Assembly (NCBI GenBank): GCA_036267635.1
Contig: DATAVR010000024.1
Coordinates: 62,001 to 126,000, forward strand
Reading direction: 5' to 3'
Source: JADGRB01 sp036267635
Lineage (GTDB): Bacteria; Myxococcota_A; Polyangia; Fen-1088
Length of the DNA stretch: 64,000 nucleotides
Both the position numbers and the translations under genes were made by a program. The notes beneath the pieces are model-generated. The model was not told the origin of the DNA and did not search any database. It saw only the letters and a list, made by a program, of their open reading frames with translations. Shown piece after piece: positions 1 to 9,059 of this stretch (within the stretch, counting starts at the first letter, position 1; each line of letters begins with the position of its first letter).

Positions 1-53
1 TTGTCCAGGATGGAGTTGCATTTCACGCAGCAGATGTTGGTTGCGTCCGGCAT
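1..53 (-). CDS. 5' fragment of an unidentified Cys-containing protein (cut by window edge)
   Basis: Reading leftward from an ATG at 53 gives 17 residues, MPDATNICCVKCNSILD, still open at the window edge. The C-C-x-x-C cluster suggests a metal-binding knuckle, but too little is visible to name a family. The start lies only 21 bases from the rnc start on the other strand, so the two would share a very short divergent regulatory region. No good Shine-Dalgarno is visible. The call rests only on an open frame with a sensible start and is tentative. Confidence 0.35.
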   Translation of the reverse strand, partial: MPDATNICCVKCNSILD

Positions 54-74
54 GGGCGAGATACTAGCAGTCCT

Positions 75-791
75 ATGAGCGGCACGGAACCATCGACCGA
101 GGCGGGCTTGCCGGCACTGGAGGCGCGCCTCGGCTACGCCTTCCGCGACCGCGGCTTGGCCGAGACGGCGCTGACGCACACCTCGTGGCTCAACGAGGCG
201 GCGGCGCCCGGACGCGCCGACAACGAGCGGCTCGAGTTTTTGGGCGACGCCGTGCTGGCGCTGGTGGTGAGCGATCTCCTGATGCGCCACCTTCCCGCCA
301 GCGCCGAGGGTGATCTGACGCGCGCGCGGGCGGCGCTGGTCAGCGAAGGGGGGCTGGCCCGGGCGGCCGCCACGCTGGAGCTCGGGCGGTTCATCTTCGT
401 CGGCCGCGGCGAGGAGCGGACCGGCGGGCGTGCGCGCCCGTCGATCCTGGCCGACGCGCTGGAGGCGATCATGGGGGCCATCTATCTCGACGGCGGGCTC
501 GAGGCGGTGGCGGCGGTGGCGGCGCGGCTCTTTCAACCGGAGCTGGCGGACGTCGAGCTGCACGCGCGGCTCGACTACAAGTCGCGCCTGCAGGAGCGCG
601 CCCAGGCCCTCTGGCAAGCGGCGCCCGTCTATCAGGTGGTCGGCGAGAGCGGCCCCGACCACGACAAGCGGTTCGAGGTGGCGCTGTCGTTCGCCGGCCG
701 CGAGTGGGCGCGTGCCAGCGGACGGTCGAAGAAGGAGGCCGAGCAGAGCGCGGCGGCGGCGGCGCTCGACACGCTGGAACGGGAGCCATGA
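75..791 (+). CDS. rnc: Ribonuclease III
   Basis: A 238-residue cytoplasmic endonuclease that cleaves double-stranded RNA in rRNA and mRNA processing. The N-terminal half carries the RNase III signature NERLEFLGDAVL (residues 50-61). The acidic Mg2+ ligands expected of the family are present around E54 and D58, and as D127 and E130 in ADALEAIMGAIYLD. The C-terminal third (about 165-235) is a dsRNA-binding domain ending in the usual SKKEAEQSAAAAAL helix. Length is normal for the family. The stop overlaps the next start as ATGA (788-791), so rnc and cca are probably co-transcribed and translationally coupled. Function is assigned with high certainty from family motifs. Confidence 0.96.
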   Translation: MSGTEPSTEAGLPALEARLGYAFRDRGLAETALTHTSWLNEAAAPGRADNERLEFLGDAVLALVVSDLLMRHLPASAEGDLTRARAALVSEGGLARAAATLELGRFIFVGRGEERTGGRARPSILADALEAIMGAIYLDGGLEAVAAVAARLFQPELADVELHARLDYKSRLQERAQALWQAAPVYQVVGESGPDHDKRFEVALSFAGREWARASGRSKKEAEQSAAAAALDTLEREP

Positions 792-2191
792 CCCCGCCGT
801 CGATCGAGGGCTTGCGGGCGCAGATCCCGCCCGACGTGCTGGCGCTCTGCCGCAAGCTGCGCGAGGCGGGCCACCAGGCGCACCTGGTCGGCGGCGGCGT
901 CCGGGACATGCTGATCGGCCGCCCGCCCGCCGACTTCGATCTGGCGACCGACGCCCGTCCCGAGGCGGTGCTCGCGCTCTTCGGCAACACCTTCGCCATC
1001 CCCACCGGGCTCAAGCACGGGACGATCACCGTGCTCAGCGAGACGCGGCGGCCGGTCGAAGTCACGACCTTCCGAGGCGAAGGGGAGTACCTCGATGGAC
1101 GGCGGCCGGTCTCGGTCAGCTACGTCGACACGCTGGACGAGGATCTGAGCAGGCGCGACTTCACCATGAACGCGGTGGCCTTCGAGCCGCTCGACGGGCG
1201 GCTCAGCGATCCGTTCGACGGGCGGGGCGATCTGTCGCGCCGGCTGATCCGCGCGGTCGGCGATCCGCTGGTGCGCTTCCGCGAAGACGGCCTGCGGCCC
1301 TTGCGCGGGGTGCGCCTGGCGGCGCAGCTCGAGTTCGAGATCGATCCGGCGACGCTGGCGGCGATCCCGCCGACGCTGGACGTGTTTCGCAAGGTCTCGT
1401 CGGAGCGGATCCGCGACGAGCTCTACAAGATGCTGGCGGCGCGGCATCCGTCTCGGGGGCTCGAGCTGATGCGCGCGACCGGCCTTCTCGGCCAGGTCAT
1501 TCCCGAGCTGCTCGAAGGGGTCGGTTGCACGCAGAATCGATTTCACAAACACGACGTCTTCGAGCACACGCTGTCGGTGGTGGATGCCACCCGGGGCGAC
1601 GTGGTCGTGCGGCTGGGGGCGCTCCTGCACGACGTCGGCAAGCCGCGCGCGCGTCAGCCGCGCGAAGGCGCGCCCGGCGAGTTTAGCTTCTTCAAGCACG
1701 AGTACGTCGGCGCCGATATGGCCGACGCGATCTGCCGGCGGTTGAAGCTGGCCAACGCCGATCGCGAGCGGGTGGTGGCGTTGGTCAAGAACCACATGTT
1801 CTTCTACATGCCCGACTGGTCCGACGGCACGATCCGGCGGTTCGTCCGGCGAGTCGGCGGTCAAGAGGGGCTGGCCGATCTCTTCGCGCTCCGTGAGGGG
1901 GACGTCAAAGGGCGGGGGTTCGGCGAAGATCCGGACCAGGAGCTGGGCGAGCTCAAGAGCCGGATCGCGGTGGTCGCCGACGCCGACGCCGCTTTGAAAG
2001 TCACCGACCTGGCCATCGACGGACGCGACGTCATGCGGGTCCTCGGCATCGCGCCGAGCCGCCAGATCGGCGTCATCCTCGAACGGTTGCTGGAACGAGT
2101 GCTCGACGACCCGTCGCTCAACACGCGAGAGCAGCTGGAGGCGATGCTCCCCGCGCTGCAGGACCCGCGGGACGACAGCCAGAAAAGCTAG
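788..2191 (+). CDS. cca: CCA-adding tRNA nucleotidyltransferase with HD domain
   Basis: A 467-residue class II nucleotidyltransferase of the CCA-adding/poly(A) polymerase family, which builds or repairs the 3' CCA end of tRNA. The ATG at 788 is chosen because it overlaps the rnc stop (ATGA); an in-frame start at 704 would lie deep inside rnc. Visible motifs are GGGVRD (35-40), the catalytic D49-x-D51 in ADFDLAT, and RRDFTMNA near residue 120. An HD phosphohydrolase-type motif, LLHDVGKPRARQ, lies near residue 280. The HD domain favours a bacterial CCA enzyme over a plain poly(A) polymerase, but the two are hard to separate by eye. The stop overlaps the end of convergent etfB by four bases. Confidence 0.88.
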   Translation: MTPPSIEGLRAQIPPDVLALCRKLREAGHQAHLVGGGVRDMLIGRPPADFDLATDARPEAVLALFGNTFAIPTGLKHGTITVLSETRRPVEVTTFRGEGEYLDGRRPVSVSYVDTLDEDLSRRDFTMNAVAFEPLDGRLSDPFDGRGDLSRRLIRAVGDPLVRFREDGLRPLRGVRLAAQLEFEIDPATLAAIPPTLDVFRKVSSERIRDELYKMLAARHPSRGLELMRATGLLGQVIPELLEGVGCTQNRFHKHDVFEHTLSVVDATRGDVVVRLGALLHDVGKPRARQPREGAPGEFSFFKHEYVGADMADAICRRLKLANADRERVVALVKNHMFFYMPDWSDGTIRRFVRRVGGQEGLADLFALREGDVKGRGFGEDPDQELGELKSRIAVVADADAALKVTDLAIDGRDVMRVLGIAPSRQIGVILERLLERVLDDPSLNTREQLEAMLPALQDPRDDSQKS

Positions 2192-2883
2192 CGGCGCGCG
2201 AGCGCGTCGACCAGCGCCGCCGCCGAGGTCACGGTCTCGACGCCGCGTGAGGCCGGCTCGGGGCGACCCAGAAGCTCGGTCCGTCGGCGGACGACCGTCG
2301 ACTCGGGATCGGAGAGCGGAATGACCTCGATCGGGGGCGCGTCGCCGGTGCGCGGCGCTCGCGCTGTCACCGGCCCGGGGCCTGCCGCGATGGTCAACAC
2401 GGCGGGGAGCTTCACCCGCAGGCGGCGCAGCCGCCCGCCGCCCCGGGTGACGACCTCGACCGCCGGTCCGTCGACGAAGGCGATCTCCTCGACACAGGGG
2501 AGATAGGCGACGCCGAGGTGGCGGGCGATCGCCGCCGGTGCCGCGCCCAGCCCCTCGTCGTCCGAGCGGACGCCGGTCAGGATCAGATCGGCCCCGATCC
2601 GCCGGATGGCGATCGCCAGCACCTGCCCGATGGTGTGAAAGTCGGCGGCGCCGAGCTCGTCGGCCGCGACCCGCACGGCGCGATCGACCCCGGCGCCCAG
2701 CGCCAGGCGCAGCGGGCCGGCCTCCGTCGACGTGCCGCCCAGGAGCGCGGTCACCTTGTGCGCGGCGCCCGCCAACCCGAGCGCGTGCGCCAGCGCCAGC
2801 GCGTCGGCGCGCCCGAGCGCGTCCCCCTCCGGATCCGGAGGCGGCGCGCGCAAGCAGACGACGAGGTTGAGGGCGCCGCTCAT
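2188..2883 (-). CDS. etfB: Electron transfer flavoprotein beta subunit (divergent)
   Basis: A 231-residue protein with the ETF beta fold: an N-terminal LNLVVCLRAP strand, a central ADLILTG segment and a LPAVLTIAAG segment. It is the second gene of an alpha-then-beta pair; its ATG overlaps the etfA stop (ATGA, 2880-2883). It would pair with EtfA to carry electrons from acyl-CoA or similar dehydrogenases to a quinone reductase. It is slightly short for the family, and the usual basic motif after the LPA segment is replaced by an Ala/Pro/Arg-rich stretch. Together with its divergent partner this makes it a non-standard ETF. The family call is firm, cofactor content is not. Confidence 0.85.
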   Translation of the reverse strand: MSGALNLVVCLRAPPPDPEGDALGRADALALAHALGLAGAAHKVTALLGGTSTEAGPLRLALGAGVDRAVRVAADELGAADFHTIGQVLAIAIRRIGADLILTGVRSDDEGLGAAPAAIARHLGVAYLPCVEEIAFVDGPAVEVVTRGGGRLRRLRVKLPAVLTIAAGPGPVTARAPRTGDAPPIEVIPLSDPESTVVRRRTELLGRPEPASRGVETVTSAAALVDALARR

Positions 2884-3896
2884 TCGTGCGCCTTTGCCCG
2901 GGTCTTCGTCCGCGCCCTCGCCGGCGCCGAGGTGCCGAAGGCCGAGAGCGCCTTGGCGATCTCGCCCCACAGCTTCTCGCCGGTCGACCCGGCGGGCACG
3001 CGCCAGAGCACGTCGACCGCCCGCGCGCGCGGGGCGGTGTCGCCGTCGCCCACGACGATCGCGCCGACGCGGCCGCGCGGCGTTCCCATCACCGGCAGCT
3101 CGACGTCTCCGATGGCGATCAAGATCTCCGGTGCGCTGGCCGCGATGGCGGCGGCCGCGCGATCGCGATCGACGACCGTCACGCCGGAGGGCGCCCCGGC
3201 GGCGATCCGCGCCACGGCGTCCGGGCCGAGCGCGGGATCGACCGCCACCACGACGCGCGAGAGCGCGACCAACGCGTCCCCGTCCGCCTCCGACGAGATC
3301 TCGACGACGCCGGTCTGCTGGGGGACGGCGCAGGTGACCACCTCCACGTCGATCTCGGCGGTGCCCGCCTCTCGCTCGACGGCGCCGGCGGCCAAGATGG
3401 CCACCACGGGCCGCTCGATCTCCACCGGGTCGAGGCGCCGGTACGCCGCACGACCACCGCGCCAGCGCCGGAGAAAGACCCGCCCGACGCCCTCGGCCAG
3501 CGGACCGGCGTCGGTGACTTCGAGGTCGGCGGCCCCCGCGAAGGCTGCGCCGATGCGCGCCGCCAGGCTGGGCCCCAGCGCCAGGCCGCCGCCGCCGGCG
3601 GGGAAGAGCACCAAAAGCGGCGACACCCGTTCGACCGCCGCCAGCAAGGCGGCGCCGTGGGTCGCCTCGAGCGGCGGCGCGGCCAGCCCCGCTCCCTCGC
3701 AGAGCAGCACCTTGTCCGCGCCCGCGCACCCGAGGCGCGCCACCACCGGGCCCCCGAGCTCGCGATCGTTCATCACGATGGCGTAGACGGTCGCGCCCGC
3801 GACGTGGGCGATCCGCCGGCTTTCGCAGAGCGCGAACAGCGACGGGCCCGTGGGCTCGCCGTCGCGAAGATCGATGGGAACGAGCAGATTCGGCAG
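2880..3896 (-). CDS. etfA: Electron transfer flavoprotein alpha subunit (divergent; CTG start proposed)
   Basis: The frame encodes an ETF alpha-like protein of 338 residues when started at CTG 3896. The first in-frame ATG/GTG (3773/3776) would remove about 40 residues, including LLVPIDLRDG and a VYAIV strand that match the start of the ETF alpha fold. No ATG, GTG or TTG exists between the upstream stop (3930-3932) and 3776. The CTG at 3894-3896 follows GAGG with a 6-base spacer and yields (M)PNLLVPIDLRDG, a normal EtfA beginning. The C-terminal FAD-binding region is degenerate: the usual G-I-S-G-A-I-Q-H segment is not recognisable, its place being taken by an IGDVELPVMGTPRG stretch. FAD binding is therefore uncertain. 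Confidence 0.8.
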   Translation of the reverse strand: MPNLLVPIDLRDGEPTGPSLFALCESRRIAHVAGATVYAIVMNDRELGGPVVARLGCAGADKVLLCEGAGLAAPPLEATHGAALLAAVERVSPLLVLFPAGGGGLALGPSLAARIGAAFAGAADLEVTDAGPLAEGVGRVFLRRWRGGRAAYRRLDPVEIERPVVAILAAGAVEREAGTAEIDVEVVTCAVPQQTGVVEISSEADGDALVALSRVVVAVDPALGPDAVARIAAGAPSGVTVVDRDRAAAAIAASAPEILIAIGDVELPVMGTPRGRVGAIVVGDGDTAPRARAVDVLWRVPAGSTGEKLWGEIAKALSAFGTSAPARARTKTRAKAHE

Positions 3897-3960
3897 GAGG
3901 CGCCTCGCGGCCGCGCGAAATCGAAGCGCCTATCATGCCTACGCCGCCCGGAGCTGTCCA

Positions 3961-3990
3961 TTGACATGCTGATCGACCGGCCGCGATAAT
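3961..3990 (+). promoter_or_regulatory. Strong sigma70-type promoter upstream of the giant TPR gene
   Basis: A perfect -35 hexamer TTGACA (3961-3966) is followed after 18 bases by GATAAT (3985-3990), one mismatch from the -10 consensus. Transcription would start near 3997, leaving a leader of about 14 bases before the ATG at 4011. This is the best housekeeping promoter seen in the window and stands out in such GC-rich DNA. It should drive the TPR pair and perhaps the downstream kinase. Direct experimental evidence is absent. Confidence 0.7.
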
Positions 3991-4010
3991 GTGGCTCCGG
4001 CACCCGCGGC

Positions 4011-7000
4011 ATGCCACCAGGACCCGACGGCGACGACGAAGAGCTGGTCGAGATCGATGTCGAGATCGAGGGCCCGCCGCCGCTTCCCGCTGGCGCGCGC
4101 CCGGAGTCTCCGTCGGATGACTCGGTCCCCGAGCTGGTGGCCGAGCCCGAGGACACCGAGCCCAACCGCGACCTCGCCCGGGCCGATGCCCCGCCACCGC
4201 CCCTCGACCTGCTGGAGATCACCGACGCGGTCGAGCTGCAGCCGCCGATCGTCGAGGCCGCCGAGGACGACCCGGGCGCGGCCCTCGCGACGTATGAAAT
4301 GGAAGCGGCCGCCGCCGAGGGAGGTCGGCGCGGCGCGCTGCTCGCCGAGGTGGCGCGGCTGCAGGAGGCGAGCGCCGCCGCCGACGCGGGCCAGGCGGCG
4401 CTGGCGGCCGCCGGGGCGGCGTTCGAGGCAGATCCCGCGTCGGTCCGCTCGCTCTGGGTGCTCCGCCGCCTGTTGGCGCGCGCCGGGCGCTGGGACGAGC
4501 TGGCAGAGATCCAGCAAAAGGCGGGTGAGGCGCGCTCGGCCGCCGTCGACGGCCGCGTCCGCGCCGATCTCCTGATCGAGCGCGGGCGGCTGCTCGAAGA
4601 TCGGTTGGGTCTGCCCGCTGACGCCGTCGCCTGCTATCGGGAGGCGCTGGCGGTGTCGTCCGATCATCAGGGGGCGCTGCTCTCGCTGCTGGTGGCCGCG
4701 GCGCGCCTCGAGGACGCGGCGCTGCGGGCCGAGGCGCTGGGGGGCCTCGCGCGTCGCGCCGACAGCGCTCCCCGGCGGGCGGCGCTGGTCATCGAAGAGG
4801 CGCTGGCCGCGCGGCAGGCGGGCGCCGCCGACGGCGCGGAGCGGGCGCTCGGAACGCTCGAACAGGAGCTCGGGCGCAATGACCCGTCGGCTCCGCTCGG
4901 GCCGTTGCTGGCCGCGCTCGACGGGCTCACCCGCGGCGACGTGCCAGCAGAGAGCGACGCCCGGGCGCTCGCCGAGCTCGCCCGGCGGGTCGCGCCGGTC
5001 GACGGCAACCTGGCCGTCGCGATGCTGCGCGAACGGGCGCGGCTGCTCCGGCAGGCGCTGGGGGCTCCCGAAGCGGCGCTCGAGGCCCTCGACGAGGCGG
5101 CTCGCCTCGATCCCGCGCACCTGCTGCTGGCCGCCGACCGGATCGATCTGGCGCTGGCGCTCGATCGCCGGGAGACCGCCGACGAGATCGCGCGCGGATT
5201 TCTCCTGGCCGCGGGCGACGACGATGGGGCGGTCGACTTCGCGCTCGCTTATGCCGAGACGATCTTCGATCCCGCCGATCCCGACCGCGTCGTCGAGATC
5301 TTGCAGACGCCGCGCGTCCACGGCCGTCGGCCCGCGCGGGCCGACCTGCGGGCGTTCGAGCTGGCGCTGGCCATCGTCAAACGCGACAGCAAGGCGCTCT
5401 CCGAGGCATTCGCCGCGGAGGGCGAGGCCGAGATCGAAGCCGGCACCGATGCGGGTTCCAAGGTCAGCGCGCTCATCGCGGCGGGCGCGGTCAGGGCGGG
5501 GCCGCTCGGGCAGACCGATGTCGCCGCGGATCTCTACCGACGGGCGATCGTCGCCGCCTCCACGATGCCCGAGCGAGGGCGACCGGCGTTGCAGGCCCTG
5601 GTCGCGGTGCTGGCCGCGAGCGGTCGGGTCGAGGAGGCGACGACGATGTTGGAGGTGGCCGTCGCGGAAGAGCCAGGGGCGCTGTCGCCGGGTGCGGCTC
5701 TGGCGGCGGAGGCGTTCGAGCTCGCTGCCCGTGAATCGCTGGTGGCGTTCTACGCCGACGAGCTGGGGACTCCCGGCCGCGCGCTGCCGCACCAGCGCCG
5801 TTTGGTGGCGCTGCGGCCCCAGGAGATCGCCCGGCGGGTGCGCCTCTGCGATCTCGATCTCGAGAGCCCCGCGGTCGATCGGTTGCCCATCTCCGAGCGC
5901 GCCGACAACCTGCTCGCGCTCGCCGCCGGCGCCGGCGATCCGGCCGTGGCCGTCGCGCTGCAGGTCGCCGCCGCGCGGGCCTCGACCGAGTCCGGCGCGC
6001 CCGAGCTGACCGGGCGGGGGGTGGCGTTGCTCCGCGAGCTCGCCGCGGACGACGCCTCGGGGCTCGCCGCCGCGGCGCTGGAGCGGGCGGCGACCTCGTC
6101 GACGGAGCGCGCCCAGATAGTCGCCGCCGAGTTGGCGGCAGCCGCAGACGACGCGCCGGTGGAGCGAACGCGGGCGCTCCGCTTTCGCCTGGCGCACCAT
6201 CGCGCGGCGACCGGCGCCTTCGCCGAAGCGATGGCCGCGCTGACGCCGCTTCGGTCGGAGGGCGATCCGCTGGCGCGCGCCTGGAGCTATGAGCTCGCGC
6301 GACGCGCCGGTGACGCGTTCCTCGAGGTGGCGGTGCTCTCCGAGGAGACGCGCGCCCCCGACGGGGCGCTGGGCGACGAGGCCGGGGTCCTGCTGGCCCA
6401 CGGTGAGGCGCTGGCTCGTGCCGGGGATCCGCAAGCGGCGGCCGATTCACTTCGCCGCGCCGTCGCCCGCGCGCCGGACGGCGAGACGGCGGCCGACGCC
6501 GCCTTGGGGCTCTACCGTCTCGCGGCCGTCGATCCGGTGGGCGGCGCCACCCTGCTCCCCGAGGTGTTCGACGCGCTGGCGGACGCGGTCGGCGACGATC
6601 CGTCCCTCGCGGCGGCCGCGTCCCGGGAGGCGGCGCTGGCCGGCGTGGCGGCCGGCGCGGCCGGGGCGGTCAACCCCCGACTGGCGGACGATCCGACCGC
6701 GCACGCCGATCTCACCTTGCTGCGGTTCATGATCGGCGCCCGGACGGGGGACGCGCCAGCCGTCGCCGCCTCGCTGGTGGAGATCTCGCGCGGGCTGGCC
6801 GGCGCCGACGGGACGCTCCCGCTCCCTCCGGAGGCGGTCCCGTTGCTGGGGCGGGCGGCCGCGCGCGCGCGGCTCGGCGGCACCGAGGCGGCCGAGGCGG
6901 TTGCGGTCTCAGTTTGGCAGACGTCGCACGCGCCTCAGCTGGCGCCGGCGCTCTGCGATCTGCCGGTCGCCGGCGGGGCCCCCTGGCCGGAGACGCGCCC

Positions 7001-9059
7001 CGATCCGCGCCGCTCGCGGGCCCGTCGCGCGGGGGGAGCGCTCGGAATCGCGCTTCACCTCGAAGCCGCGCTGGACGCCGAGCGCCGGGGAGAGCTGGGC
7101 GCCGCGCTCGCGGCCTATGGCAGCGTCATCGCCCTCGATCCCGATCGGCTCGAAGCCTGGACCGGTGTGCGAAGGGTGGCGCACGCCGGGGGCGATCTGC
7201 TGGGCGAGGCGAGGGCGCTGGCCCGCCTCGGTGTGCTGGTCCGCGATCCCGGGAGGGCCGCGGCGCTCTTTGTCGAGGCGGGCACCGCCTACGAGCAGGC
7301 CGGGCGGGTCGACGACGCCATCGCGGTGCTGTCGCGCGCCGTCGAGCTGCGCCCGGATGCGGGTGGCGCTTATGCCCGGGCCCACGCTCTTCTCCGCGCT
7401 GACCTGGCGTCGCCGGGGCGCGCCGAGACGCTGGACGGCTTGCTGTCGTACCGGTTGACCGCCGGGACGCCGACCCCCAACGAGCGCATCGCGCTGCTGT
7501 TCGAACGGGCGGAGCACCGGCTGGCGGCGCTCGGCGATCGGCAAGCGGCCTTTCGAGACTTCAAGCAAATCTTGAACATCGATCGCGACCACGTCGCTTC
7601 GCTGCACCAATTGGCGCAAGGGGCGCTGTCCGATCAGGATCCCCGCGCGGCCGTCCAGTGGCTGGAGCGCTACCTGGCGGTGGCCGGCGCCGACGACGAG
7701 GAGCGGGTGGCGGCCGCCAAGTTGGACCTGGCGGCCAGCTACGACGCCTGGGGCGAGCCGGTGCGGGCGATCGAAACCCTCCAGCGCGCGGCGCTCGCCC
7801 GGCCGAGCGATCCGACGCCGCTCGAGCGGATGGCCGATCTCCAATTGCGTCGTCGCGACGTGCGGAGCGCGGTCGAAGCGCTGCAAGCCGCCGCCGAGCG
7901 GGTGCGTGAGCCGCGCGCCAAGGCGGCGCTTGCCTTGCGGGCCGGTTCCATTCTGCGTGACGTCGGCCGAGATGCTGCGGGCGCCGCGGCGGCCTTTCGA
8001 CAGGCGGCGGATCTCGACCCGCTCGGCACCGGCCCGGCCGCGCTGGTCGCGCTCCACGATGCGGCCTCCGACGCGCGCGGCGCGCTGGAGGTGGTGGAGC
8101 GCGAGCTCGGTGATCTGCGGCGGGCGTTGACGGCGAATCCGCTCGACGTGCGGCGGCTCGAGCGGCTCGGCCAGTGGCTGGCCGATGCGCGCCGCCGCGG
8201 CGGGACAGGCCCGCTCGCCGAGGCCGAGGCGGCGGTGGAGAACGTGCGCACGCTCGTCGGTGGGCGCGCTGCTCCCCTTCCGGCGCCCGCCGCCATCGCT
8301 CCCAGGACCGGTCGCGCCTTTCTCACCGAGATCGCCGACGCGCCGGCCGCCGGGTTCGTGACAGAGGTCTGGCCCCACCTGCTGGAGGCTGCCACGGCGG
8401 TCTTCCCGGCGCCGGCCCGCGCCCGTGCCGCGCCGCTCGGTGCCGACAGCGCGCCGCGCCTCGCCTGGATCAACGGGGCCGCGGCGGCACTCGGGATTCC
8501 GCGGCTGGCGATCCTCCTGTCGCGCCAAGCGGGGGCGCCGCCGGTCGTTGCCAGCGAGGAGCCCGAGGCGGCGCTGATCATCGGCGCCGAGGCGCTGGCA
8601 TCGCCCGATCTCCGGTTCCACCTGGGGCGGGCGCTGGGGCTCATCGCCGAGCGGGCGGTGGTTCTCGAACGTGCGCGCGCGGCCGATCTGGCGCCGCTCT
8701 TCTCCTGCGCCGCGCTCCTTGCCGGCGTGCCGGTTCCGGCCGGCCTGCCGAAGCCGCCGGAGAATCTCCTGCGCGACGTCACGCGCGCCGTCGGTCGCAA
8801 GGATCGGAAGGCGCTCACGCTTCAAGCATCTCGGTTCGCGTTCGAGCCGTTCGATCTCGAGGCCTGGCGGACGGCGATGCTGCGCGCGGCGGACCGGTTC
8901 GGCCTGCTCGTGGCGGGCGATCCGGCGCTGACGGCCGCCGCTGTTGCCGGTAGCCCGCAAGCGATCGCGACCAGTCCCGCGGCCCGCGATCTGCTCGGCT
9001 TTGCGCTGGGCGAGCGCTATCCGATCTTCCGGCGCTCGATAGAGGGGGCGGTGCGCTGA
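4011..9059 (+). CDS. Giant tetratricopeptide-repeat protein A
   Basis: A 1682-residue cytoplasmic-looking protein without signal peptide or membrane segment. It opens with an acidic linker (DGDDEELVEIDVEIEG), then consists almost wholly of Ala/Leu/Arg-rich helical hairpins typical of degenerate TPR units (for example RAIETLQRAALARPSDPTPLERMADL). The last ~270 residues form a separate domain ending in DLLGFALGERYPIFRRSIEGAV. That domain aligns by eye with the C-terminus of the next gene, so the two are tandem paralogues. The stop overlaps the next ATG (TGATG, 9057-9061). TPR arrays usually scaffold protein complexes; the partner here is unknown. A strong promoter lies immediately upstream. Confidence 0.8.
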   Translation: MPPGPDGDDEELVEIDVEIEGPPPLPAGARPESPSDDSVPELVAEPEDTEPNRDLARADAPPPPLDLLEITDAVELQPPIVEAAEDDPGAALATYEMEAAAAEGGRRGALLAEVARLQEASAAADAGQAALAAAGAAFEADPASVRSLWVLRRLLARAGRWDELAEIQQKAGEARSAAVDGRVRADLLIERGRLLEDRLGLPADAVACYREALAVSSDHQGALLSLLVAAARLEDAALRAEALGGLARRADSAPRRAALVIEEALAARQAGAADGAERALGTLEQELGRNDPSAPLGPLLAALDGLTRGDVPAESDARALAELARRVAPVDGNLAVAMLRERARLLRQALGAPEAALEALDEAARLDPAHLLLAADRIDLALALDRRETADEIARGFLLAAGDDDGAVDFALAYAETIFDPADPDRVVEILQTPRVHGRRPARADLRAFELALAIVKRDSKALSEAFAAEGEAEIEAGTDAGSKVSALIAAGAVRAGPLGQTDVAADLYRRAIVAASTMPERGRPALQALVAVLAASGRVEEATTMLEVAVAEEPGALSPGAALAAEAFELAARESLVAFYADELGTPGRALPHQRRLVALRPQEIARRVRLCDLDLESPAVDRLPISERADNLLALAAGAGDPAVAVALQVAAARASTESGAPELTGRGVALLRELAADDASGLAAAALERAATSSTERAQIVAAELAAAADDAPVERTRALRFRLAHHRAATGAFAEAMAALTPLRSEGDPLARAWSYELARRAGDAFLEVAVLSEETRAPDGALGDEAGVLLAHGEALARAGDPQAAADSLRRAVARAPDGETAADAALGLYRLAAVDPVGGATLLPEVFDALADAVGDDPSLAAAASREAALAGVAAGAAGAVNPRLADDPTAHADLTLLRFMIGARTGDAPAVAASLVEISRGLAGADGTLPLPPEAVPLLGRAAARARLGGTEAAEAVAVSVWQTSHAPQLAPALCDLPVAGGAPWPETRPDPRRSRARRAGGALGIALHLEAALDAERRGELGAALAAYGSVIALDPDRLEAWTGVRRVAHAGGDLLGEARALARLGVLVRDPGRAAALFVEAGTAYEQAGRVDDAIAVLSRAVELRPDAGGAYARAHALLRADLASPGRAETLDGLLSYRLTAGTPTPNERIALLFERAEHRLAALGDRQAAFRDFKQILNIDRDHVASLHQLAQGALSDQDPRAAVQWLERYLAVAGADDEERVAAAKLDLAASYDAWGEPVRAIETLQRAALARPSDPTPLERMADLQLRRRDVRSAVEALQAAAERVREPRAKAALALRAGSILRDVGRDAAGAAAAFRQAADLDPLGTGPAALVALHDAASDARGALEVVERELGDLRRALTANPLDVRRLERLGQWLADARRRGGTGPLAEAEAAVENVRTLVGGRAAPLPAPAAIAPRTGRAFLTEIADAPAAGFVTEVWPHLLEAATAVFPAPARARAAPLGADSAPRLAWINGAAAALGIPRLAILLSRQAGAPPVVASEEPEAALIIGAEALASPDLRFHLGRALGLIAERAVVLERARAADLAPLFSCAALLAGVPVPAGLPKPPENLLRDVTRAVGRKDRKALTLQASRFAFEPFDLEAWRTAMLRAADRFGLLVAGDPALTAAAVAGSPQAIATSPAARDLLGFALGERYPIFRRSIEGAVR

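Noticed and set aside
3777..4197. Longer minus-strand frame through etfA/etfB starting at 4197
   Set aside because: It reads through etfA in a different frame and only joins the true etfB frame at 2883; its first ~430 residues are Arg/Gly low complexity.
3939..6434. Long antisense open frame (831 codons) opposite the first giant TPR gene
   Set aside because: Its product is Arg/Gly/Gln-rich low complexity with no domain; the sense strand encodes a coherent TPR protein. Such frames are expected in ~70% GC DNA.
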